Part shown: positions 1 to 5,306 of the stretch, in pieces
Layout: every line of letters starts with the position of its first letter
Position numbering within the stretch: the stretch's first letter is position 1
From: Nitrosopumilales archaeon
GTDB taxonomy: Archaea > Thermoproteota > Nitrososphaeria > Nitrososphaerales > Nitrososphaeraceae
NCBI GenBank assembly: GCA_009665115.1
Contig: WJXE01000046.1
Span: 1-10,349 of the forward strand
Direction of reading: 5' to 3'
DNA length: 10,349 nt
Made by a program: the position numbers and the translations under genes
The notes under the pieces: generated by a model
What the model was told of the DNA's origin: nothing
The model's database searches: none
What the model saw: only the letters and a program-made list of their open reading frames with translations

Positions 1-82
1 GGATAAATACATGGCTGTCAGCTGCTCCAGACTATTTCCCTTTTTCTATTAAGGTTAACGTTTAGGTACACCCCTCTTCCCA

Positions 83-490
83 TCACTTTTTCGATTTATC
101 AAATCTAGACACCTTATCATTTTTATCGCTAGGGATTTCAATCTTATATTCTGGCAGACCAATGATCTGTTTAAGACCTTCAGTTTCTTGTTTCTCCTCT
201 TTTGCTAGTGAGCTGGTATACCTTTCAGGGACTACATATAGGATTTAATCATGGCAATGTCCTTGAACATTATACATGCCATCATGGAAGCAATAGCCTG
301 AATCTTACTACCCACCGGTAGTCACTAGAGAAACTAAGTTACTATCCAACAACTAGGGTTATTGGTGTGTTCGGAGAAGAGGCAGAACCAATTCGCGACT
401 ACCTTAGATGTCATCACAAACTTTCTGAACACGGCCTTGGAAGTAGGCTTTGTCAATGTAGGCATCCCCGGAATATTGCGCTCGGAGCAT
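83..490 (-). pseudogene. Degraded protein-coding gene, family not recognised
   Basis: Three blocks of protein-like reading on the minus strand lie in order but in different frames. Block 1 begins at an ATG at 490 and reads MLRAQYSGDAYIDKAYFQGR and on to a TAA at 404-406; this frame stays open to a second TAA at 359-361. Block 2 (about 321 down to 235) contains GSKIQAIASMMACIMFKDIA and ends in TAG after KSYM. Block 3, one frame over, starts near VVPERYTSSLAKE, runs through a Lys/Glu-rich tail containing LPEYKIEIPSDKND, and stops at TGA (83-85). Blocks 2 and 3 would join smoothly if one G were restored after the TATATG near position 236. The charged tail looks like a genuine C-terminus. I do not recognise the family. 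Stops between blocks 1 and 2 indicate a decayed gene rather than a sequencing slip. Confidence is modest because the reading was stitched by eye. Confidence 0.38.
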
Positions 491-504
491 AGAAAGACAT
501 AGTA

Positions 505-520
505 CGACAAAAAATATATT
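505..520 (-). terminator. T-run terminator after the small CxxC protein gene
   Basis: On the minus strand a run of six T (A run at 509-514) lies about 40 bases after the stop codon at 553-555. There is no strong hairpin, which is normal for archaeal intrinsic termination on T tracts. Inferred from position and composition only. Confidence 0.4.
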
Positions 521-552
521 GAAAGTTTTTCTCTTTGTATTTCTTCTTTAAC

Positions 553-933
553 CTATTCTCTTTTTACAAGTATATAGTGTGGTATATTCGCGATTGTCGC
601 GGGATATGACGCTTTATATTCCCAACCTGATGCAAGCAACTTTCTTGCTTCTACGACCTCAGTAACTGCAGCTACATCCACAACTCGTCGACGTCTAAAC
701 AAAGTCGTGGCTGATGACTTGTCAGTAGGTAAATCTTGAACGAATTTGTGTTTGTGTTCTACACCGTTTTCGTCGACTAACTTCCAACTAATTTTCCCTG
801 TTGTCGAATCTTCTCCTACCTTTTCGAATCCAATCAACTTATTAGGGAATCCTGCTGCTTTACATCTGTTGCATTCTTGCATCTTTTTCTGTTGCAGCGG
901 TTTGGATGCTTCCGCTTGTGATATTGTTGACAT
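553..933 (-). CDS. Small CxxC/HxH putative zinc-binding protein (thaumarchaeal type)
   Basis: The protein has 126 residues from the ATG at 933. An ATG four codons upstream (945) would add MIIT. I prefer 933 because the TATA box centred near 966 would place the transcript start about 7 bases before it. Visible features (numbered from the upstream ATG) are C25-x-x-C28 inside ECNRCK, a GFPNKLIGFEKV segment, a WKLVDENG strand followed by H64-x-H66 in EHKHKF, a basic RRRR patch (84-87), and a C-terminal WEYKASYPATIANIPHYILV segment. CxxC plus HxH could form one zinc site, as in small zinc ribbons; that is inference. I recall short proteins of this pattern from soil ammonia-oxidising archaea, without a defined role. 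No signal peptide or membrane segment is seen. The gene stands alone, with a T-rich terminator downstream. Confidence 0.75.
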   Translation of the reverse strand: MSTISQAEASKPLQQKKMQECNRCKAAGFPNKLIGFEKVGEDSTTGKISWKLVDENGVEHKHKFVQDLPTDKSSATTLFRRRRVVDVAAVTEVVEARKLLASGWEYKASYPATIANIPHYILVKRE

Positions 934-960
934 TGTAATAATCATCTAGTAAAATATGGT

Positions 961-970
961 AATAATATAT
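961..970 (-). promoter_or_regulatory. TATA box of the small CxxC protein gene
   Basis: ATATATTATT on the minus strand, centred about 33 bases before the ATG at 933 and 21 before the ATG at 945. With the usual archaeal TATA-to-start distance of about 26 bases, this favours 933 as the start of a near-leaderless message. Confidence 0.5.
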
Positions 971-1091
971 GAAACACCATGAGGAGAGGGAGAGAGTGCA
1001 CAAGGCACTCAAATTTTCAATATAGGTTAGAAACTCTATGAGTACCAATTATGATATGGTTTCTATAATTTTCACATTCTGGAAGAAGGAG

Positions 1092-1181
1092 ATAGATACC
1101 GGCAATGACCGTGTACAAAAATTTAACAGCAATGGTGGTTTCATAACAAAGTGGGGATCTGGAGCTTCTGGCGTTGGTGGT
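1092..1181 (+). pseudogene. Remnant of an NHL-repeat beta-propeller gene (single repeat)
   Basis: The reading frame contains IDTGNDRVQKFNSNGGFITK followed by WGSGASGVG. This is the hallmark of one NHL repeat: the family pattern is roughly VADTGNxRIQKFxxxGxFxxxWGxxGxGxGxF. The frame is open from an ATG at 1038 to a stop near 1235, but nothing on either side looks like further blades, whereas a propeller needs about six. The residues before the repeat (FTFWKKE) replace the usual VYVAD strand, and the sequence after VGG loses the pattern. It is best read as a fragment of a larger NHL/6-bladed propeller gene. A translated micro-protein of 65 residues is less likely. No promoter or ribosome binding site is evident. 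Confidence 0.6.
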
Positions 1182-1183
1182 AT

Positions 1184-1785
1184 CGTCAGGCTGATAGAAA
1201 ACTCCATACCCAGTACTTTATATCTGCTACCCTGATACAATCTCTAATTTCTTCATTTTTTGCTAACGAATCTACAGCAACAGGAAAATACATCTATAAC
1301 CAAAAACCGCATTTATTCTGGCAAAAGTAACGTGTGGTTATCGCCGTGCGACTCGCTTAATATTATCCACCACTAGCTGCTACATACTAAGATGTCAGCA
1401 GCAATATTGGTAACAAGGAGAATTTTTCCTTCAATTACAGATTCACTTTCTTAGGGACATTTTGACTAATAAGGCACAAATCCTAAATGTCTGTCGATAT
1501 GTGCAACCGTGAACCACTAAACAATTTTTATCACAACTGCAAGAATTGCTATCAAGACATATAGGACAATTTCTGCTATCACATGGTTCTTGATGGATTT
1601 AAAAGATCTAAATTTACACAAGCCGTCTTGTGCGAGCCTACGAAATTGTTACGCTTATTATGTGGCACGTGGAAAGCAGACCAAAATTACGTGAAAAATT
1701 GGAGCGATTTTTAACTTAACATGCACTTTTAGAAATGGTTCTAGGAAAAGATTATCAGATTTACGAACAACTGAGAAAATTTCAG
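1184..1785. other. Intergenic stretch with no convincing gene
   Basis: No RNA gene, mobile element or recognisable coding sequence was seen on either strand. The only tidy open frame is 43 codons on the plus strand, from an ATG at 1583 to a TAA ending at 1714. It contains FKRSKFTQAVLCEPTKLLRL and CGTWKADQNYVKNW. It has no visible ribosome binding site or convincing TATA box and no family I know, so I do not call it. The region separates the NHL remnant from the 3' end of the dioxygenase gene and may consist of decayed sequence. Confidence 0.4.
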
Positions 1786-1811
1786 AAAAATTAGAGGACG
1801 CGAGAAAAAAG
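1786..1811 (-). terminator. Double T-run terminator of the dioxygenase gene
   Basis: Read on the minus strand, six T (complement of 1805-1810) begin 9 bases after the stop codon at 1819-1821, and five more T follow (complement of 1786-1790). This matches archaeal T-tract termination. There is no strong hairpin. Confidence 0.5.
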
Positions 1812-1818
1812 TGTTGTA

Positions 1819-2724
1819 CTAGTGCGTTGAGTGAGCTGAGTTTAGCACAATATTGAACGTCCCGAGGTAGGACTGCATATCCTTAGTTAGATTGAGCATC
1901 AAATGTTGTCCAGTATTACTTTTCAGCAAGCCATCGGTTGACGCGCCGGTGTAGATCCCATCTTGTTCATTCGTAGTAGTGGGAGGTCCATGCTTATTGT
2001 ATGGAGGTTGTGTGTGCACCTGTTTATTGACAGAATTGTCAAAGTAAAACTGTGCTGTCCACTCCAGGGTTTTATTTGATCCCTCAAACGTGCGAACCTT
2101 AACGTGTACGTGGATGGTTCTACCCTGATACCAGCCTGGATAAATCGTAGTGAACTGAGCAGTCCCTTTATGGTCTGTCACTTGATATCCACGAAGGAAC
2201 TTCTTTCCTGTAGTGCCAAAGTCCTTAACGTCTGAGTAGATGCCTTGAGGATTGGCATGCCAGATGTCTACTCGTGCTCCATTCAGAGGAATACATGAAC
2301 CATTATCTACGTTATAGACGTGAAATGCAAGACGCAATGGAATTCCTTGTTGTACTGAACCGTCTGAGGGATCTGATCTGATGTCAGAGCGGTTAGGCAT
2401 GCCGTCAACGAAGTATGGGCCTTCTGTCTGTTGTGGTGTACCCATTAGTTTAGCTAATGAGGGCGTCAACGTGCATGTCTTGTTTGTTGATGCGCTGATC
2501 TGAGTTGCAGATAGCTCTGGAGATGCTCCTATTTGTGGAGGTGGGGGCCTTGCTGCTGCCGCTGCCGCTGAGGTTTGATTTGTATTTGTCGTTGTTATTG
2601 CAAAAGATTTTGGGAAATTATCAAATGCAATGTGTGTTAAAAGTAGACTTAGAGAGAGGGCCGTTACGATGCCTATTGTCGAGATCTTTTTTGGTATTTT
2701 CAGTTCATGAGTTTCTAATCCCAT
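1819..2724 (-). CDS. Exported intradiol ring-cleavage dioxygenase-like protein
   Basis: The protein has 301 residues. An N-terminal hydrophobic stretch (about 16-36, after a KIPKK positive patch) serves as a signal peptide or membrane anchor; a cleavage site after A42 (SFA) is possible. An Ala/Pro-rich linker (53-63) leads to the catalytic domain (about 95-295). The four non-haem Fe(III) ligands of the intradiol family can be placed: Tyr163 in GIYSD, Tyr199 in YPGWY, and His205 and His207 in IHVHVKV. Also present are TEGPYFVDG (100-108), DIWHANPQG (153-161) and LRGYQVTDHKG (177-187), typical of the exported single-chain members related to protocatechuate/catechol dioxygenases. The family opens catechol-type rings between the hydroxyls with O2; the substrate here is unknown. 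Several N-x-S/T sequons (for example N110, N217, N279) fit an exterior location. The start is supported by GGAGG 12 bases upstream. No aromatic-degradation partners lie nearby. Confidence 0.88.
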   Translation of the reverse strand: MGLETHELKIPKKISTIGIVTALSLSLLLTHIAFDNFPKSFAITTTNTNQTSAAAAAARPPPPQIGASPELSATQISASTNKTCTLTPSLAKLMGTPQQTEGPYFVDGMPNRSDIRSDPSDGSVQQGIPLRLAFHVYNVDNGSCIPLNGARVDIWHANPQGIYSDVKDFGTTGKKFLRGYQVTDHKGTAQFTTIYPGWYQGRTIHVHVKVRTFEGSNKTLEWTAQFYFDNSVNKQVHTQPPYNKHGPPTTTNEQDGIYTGASTDGLLKSNTGQHLMLNLTKDMQSYLGTFNIVLNSAHSTH

Positions 2725-2736
2725 AAACAGTTTTCA

Positions 2737-2744
2737 CATCCTCC
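2737..2744 (-). promoter_or_regulatory. Ribosome binding site of the dioxygenase gene
   Basis: GGAGGATG on the minus strand ends 12 bases before the ATG at 2722-2724, rather long spacing but the only purine-rich site. A TATA-like AAATATAG lies at about 2781-2788, which would give a leader of about 30 bases. Confidence 0.45.
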
Positions 2745-2800
2745 AATTACTATCAAATATTCTATATTCTTTTTCTATTTCTATATTTCACCCTCCAATT
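2740..2800. repeat. Short direct repeat CCTCCAATT upstream of the dioxygenase gene
   Basis: CCTCCAATT occurs at 2740-2748 and again at 2792-2800, 52 bases apart, bracketing the TATA-like region. The copy nearer the gene overlaps the ribosome binding site. It could be paired operator half-sites or chance in a T-rich stretch. Confidence 0.3.
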
Positions 2801-2881
2801 TCTAGTAGGCTAGACTAAAACGGAATAAATAAATCGAGATTAGTGGCTATCTCATGCTAGAACAAATCATAATACTCGTAG

Positions 2882-3241
2882 CTACTTCTTATCTGCAGGT
2901 GCAGGCTTAGTCTTATCCTCTACTAATTTGAATCTAGATAGTTGTTTGTATGCAAGAAATACTACGAATGCAATTATTAGAAAGTCAATCATATTTGCAA
3001 CCAGATCGCCCCACATGAATTTTGAATTTGCTACAGTAGCTGCCATTTTGCTCAGATCTCCAGAGGGTAAAAATAATCCGATGAACGAAGTTATAATATC
3101 AGTCACAAATGCTGTAACTAGTTAAGAAGCTGCTTGGCCTATGACAAATGCAATAGCTAATCCAATTATTTCAAATATCTTTAGAAAATCGAACAATTCC
3201 TGCGCCAGTGACCTCTTTATTGCAGGACATATTTCAGTCAC
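2882..3241 (-). pseudogene. mscL: MscL-type mechanosensitive channel gene interrupted by one in-frame UAA
   Basis: One frame runs from a GTG at 3239-3241 to the TAG at 2882-2884 (119 codons plus stop) and is broken only by TAA at 3122-3124. Before the stop it reads ELFDFLKIFEIIGLAIAFVI then GQAAS; after it LVTAFVTDIITSFIGLFLP, then a loop and MIDFLIIAFVVFLAYKQ, ending in a charged tail with PAPADKK. This is the MscL layout: a short N-terminal helix, a first membrane helix rich in Gly/Ala, a periplasmic loop, a second membrane helix with the signature DFLIIAFVVF, and a cytoplasmic tail. MscL forms a pentameric pore that releases solutes on hypo-osmotic shock. The stop falls near the end of the first helix where family members usually carry Lys or a similar residue, so AAA/AAG to TAA is the simplest change. 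There is no frameshift and the rest is intact, so this is a recent nonsense mutation, a sequencing error, or an unusual readthrough. The downstream part alone (GTG at 3104-3106, 74 residues) lacks most of helix 1 and should not form a channel. Confidence 0.78.
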
Positions 3242-3370
3242 GGTAAAATTATTCACTTATTCAATTATTATGTTAGCAGACAGACTTTAGAAGAAGATTA
3301 CTATCAATTGGATTTATCATACAAGATTACATGGTAAGTTATACTATTTTCAGTCAGTGAAAGACTATGT

Positions 3371-3456
3371 CCATAAGTTAACAACTAATCATATCCCCTA
3401 AGTTAACACAAAATGTCCCTAAGTTAACAGGCTATCCAAATATCCCTAAGAATTAC
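3371..3456. repeat. Cluster of TAAGTTAACA repeats
   Basis: TAAGTTAACA begins at 3374, 3399 and 3420. A fourth, degraded copy (CCCTAAG followed by AATTA) has its TAAG at 3447. The last three copies are preceded by CCC. The centre of each full copy is the palindrome GTTAAC, and the spacings of 25, 21 and 27 bases are irregular. There are no conserved spacers, so this is not a CRISPR array. Multiple binding sites for a dimeric regulator are possible, as is a decayed tandem repeat. Confidence 0.5.
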
Positions 3457-3743
3457 CAGTCTCAATTATGACACTGGTAATAGGCATAGTCAGAATATAT
3501 ATCTTCATAATAACGTTCTAGTACATGTCTGTCTGTCTGTTTGAGTCTAACATGCCGTGTTTTTGGTGAGAATGTGGGATTTTTTCTTTAAGTGTCTTAA
3601 GTAGTACTCCGTAGAGTTGTATAGTCAAAATGGCGTTATGAGAATTTAGACCAACGATGGGAGCCTAATCTATTGCCATTTCCTCCTAGAAATGATGCTG
3701 AATCTGGGAGAACGGGGAGAACGGCCATTGTGTCGGATTACGG

Positions 3744-3774
3744 ATTTTCTGCCTCGCAGTACACTGCAGAAAAT
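3744..3774. promoter_or_regulatory. Perfect 9-bp inverted repeat before the flavoprotein gene
   Basis: ATTTTCTGC (3744-3752) and its exact complement GCAGAAAAT (3766-3774) flank a 13-base loop. The repeat ends 7 bases before the TATA-like element at 3781-3790. Its position just upstream of a TATA box suits an operator or an activator site. A transcript hairpin would belong to any transcript coming from the left. Confidence 0.4.
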
Positions 3775-3780
3775 ACAGGT

Positions 3781-3790
3781 TGATATAATA
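3781..3790 (+). promoter_or_regulatory. TATA-like promoter element of the flavoprotein gene
   Basis: TGATATAATA lies here. With the usual archaeal distance, transcription would start near 3810. That falls inside the longest reading frame (TTG at 3802) and fits better with the second in-frame TTG at 3820, giving a leader of about 10 bases. Confidence 0.4.
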
Positions 3791-3801
3791 GAGCTTCTTA
3801 A

Positions 3802-5211
3802 TTGAAGTCTGCCCGAGAATTGTCGACTAATAAGAAGAAAAGAATAGTGATTATTGGTGGTGTTGCAGCAGGAACCAGCGCAGCATCAAAAGCTAAAAGA
3901 ATTGATCCCAATGCAGATGTAAAGATAATTCAAGAAGAGAGTGTGGTTTCTTATGCTGCGTGTGGTATACCTTATGTCATAGAAGGAGTAATAAATAATT
4001 TTGAAGAATTAATAGAAAGGCCCCCAGATGTTTTCAAAAGCAAATATGATATAGATGTAATCGTAAACACACGCGCCCATAAAATAGATAGTTTTAGAAA
4101 ACAAGTGCATGCAACAGATTTACAAAGTGGCAAAGACACTATATTTGATTATGATTTTCTGGTAGTAGCAACAGGTGCCAGGGCAGTAGTTCCTAATATC
4201 AAAGGTGTTAATCAAAAAGGTGTATTTTTTATAAGAAATTATAGTGATGGAGTAAAAATTAATGATTCTACAAGAACAAGAGATGTTCATTCATCTATAA
4301 TTGCTGGTGCAGGTCTTATTGGCCTTGAGATGGTTGAGGCATTTAAGAAGAGAGGCCACACAGGAAGAGGAGATATGGATGTGACAGTAGTAGAAATGGC
4401 TGATCATATTCTTCCTAGTTTGCTTGATAAAAACATGGCCAAGATTGTTGAAAGAGAGTTGGAAGCTAACGGTGTGAAAATTATACTAGGTGAAAGTGTA
4501 GAAGAAATCCTTGGAAGAGATGGACAGATTAAGGGTATAAGAACAAGTGCTAATCGTGTTATTGATAGTGATCTCATAGTTCTTGGGACTGGAGTCAGAC
4601 CTAATTCTGAAATAGCTAGAGATGCTGGTGTAGAACTAGGATATGCTAATGCCATCAAAGTAGACGAGTACATGAGAACTAACATACCGGATATATTTGC
4701 AGCAGGTGATTGTGCGACTGCTAGAAACTACATTACAAATAAAGACACGTACGTACCCTTAGGCACAACAGCAAATAAACAAGGACGAGTTGCAGGAGAA
4801 AATGTAGCTGGAGGAAACACAAGATTTAGAGGAATAGCTGGAAGTGCTATAACCAAGGTATTTGATCTGTTTATCGGTAAGACTGGATTAACTAGCGAAG
4901 AAGGTATAAGAAATGGTTTTGATCCTGTTGAAGAAGTGATAGAAAGTATAACAAGAGCTGGTTACTATCCTGGCAATAAGCCAATTTGGATAAAGATTGT
5001 AGCCGATAGAAAGAGCGGAAGAGTGTTGGGCTCACAAATTGTTGGTGGTGAGGGAGTAAAAGAGAGAATTGATTTAATTGCACTAGCTCTCTTACTTAAA
5101 GCAGACATTAGAGATCTGGCAAGCTATGATGCATGCTATGTTCCACCAGCTTCACCCGTGTGGGAACCAATTAATATTGCCGCATCACAGACCGCAAAAC
5201 TAGTAATTTAA
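3802..5211 (+). CDS. FAD-dependent CoA-disulfide reductase / NADH oxidase family protein
   Basis: The protein has 469 residues from TTG at 3802. An FAD-binding fold starts at IVIIGGVAAGTSAA (15-28). The single redox cysteine is Cys54 in SYAACGIPY, the position of the active-site cysteine of CoA-disulfide reductases and NADH oxidases/peroxidases. VVATGARAVVP (121-131) closes the FAD part; an NAD(P)-binding GAGLIGLE follows (169-176), then a second FAD motif, IFAAGDC (298-304). The C-terminal dimerisation domain contains AGYYPGNKPIWIK (386-398) and YVPPASPVWEP (446-456), the aromatic/proline motif typical of CoA-disulfide reductases. The expected role is NAD(P)H-dependent reduction of CoA disulfide or a related low-molecular thiol, polysulfide or O2, in the cytoplasm. 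Sequence alone does not separate these activities. No ATG exists near the N-terminus: a TAA immediately precedes the TTG, and TTG at 3820 is a good alternative that removes six residues before the Lys-rich start. No ribosome binding site is seen, consistent with a leaderless message. Confidence 0.88.
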   Translation: MKSARELSTNKKKRIVIIGGVAAGTSAASKAKRIDPNADVKIIQEESVVSYAACGIPYVIEGVINNFEELIERPPDVFKSKYDIDVIVNTRAHKIDSFRKQVHATDLQSGKDTIFDYDFLVVATGARAVVPNIKGVNQKGVFFIRNYSDGVKINDSTRTRDVHSSIIAGAGLIGLEMVEAFKKRGHTGRGDMDVTVVEMADHILPSLLDKNMAKIVERELEANGVKIILGESVEEILGRDGQIKGIRTSANRVIDSDLIVLGTGVRPNSEIARDAGVELGYANAIKVDEYMRTNIPDIFAAGDCATARNYITNKDTYVPLGTTANKQGRVAGENVAGGNTRFRGIAGSAITKVFDLFIGKTGLTSEEGIRNGFDPVEEVIESITRAGYYPGNKPIWIKIVADRKSGRVLGSQIVGGEGVKERIDLIALALLLKADIRDLASYDACYVPPASPVWEPINIAASQTAKLVI

Positions 5212-5250
5212 CCTAACATTATCATAAATCAACAACACCAGCTGCTACTG

Positions 5251-5298
5251 TTTATACTAACAATAGTTAATATTTCCAATACATCATAATACAAGGAG
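5251..5298 (+). promoter_or_regulatory. TATA box and ribosome binding site of the acetolactate synthase-like gene
   Basis: TTTATACT at 5251-5258 is a good archaeal TATA box, placing the transcript start near 5280. AAGGAG at 5293-5298 lies 8 bases before the ATG at 5307. The gene therefore has its own promoter and a short leader with a Shine-Dalgarno site. Confidence 0.6.
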
Positions 5299-5306
5299 AA
5301 AAAGTA

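Larger units (their letters stand above)
3257..3780. other. Intergenic stretch between diverging mscL and the flavoprotein gene
   Basis: It holds no gene I can support. It contains the GTTAAC repeat cluster, a four-copy TGTC microsatellite (3526-3541) and a perfect hairpin near the right end, described separately. An open plus-strand frame at 3625-3783 without a start codon reads KWRYENLDQRWEPNLLPFPP, later TAIVSDYGFSASQY, and stops at TGA at 3781-3783. It could be the tail of a lost gene, but I do not recognise it and nothing upstream continues it. Confidence 0.4.

Noticed and set aside
307..322. Perfect inverted repeat ACTACC-CACC-GGTAGT
   Set aside because: Only 6 bp, inside the decayed gene and not followed by a T run; could be chance.
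1049..1240. Minus-strand 63-codon frame
   Set aside because: It is the complement of the NHL repeat remnant; only the plus strand shows a known protein pattern.
1583..1714. 43-codon plus-strand frame from ATG
   Set aside because: No ribosome binding site, promoter or recognisable family; length is within chance expectation.
2882..3106. 74-residue gene starting at GTG 3106
   Set aside because: It is the downstream half of the mscL frame after the internal TAA, lacks most of the first membrane helix, and is better treated as part of the broken gene.
3371..3456. CRISPR array
   Set aside because: Repeats are 10 bases with spacers of 11-17 bases and irregular spacing; no cas genes nearby.
3526..3541. 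TGTC microsatellite
   Set aside because: Under four full copies; no reading frame or regulatory context gives it meaning.
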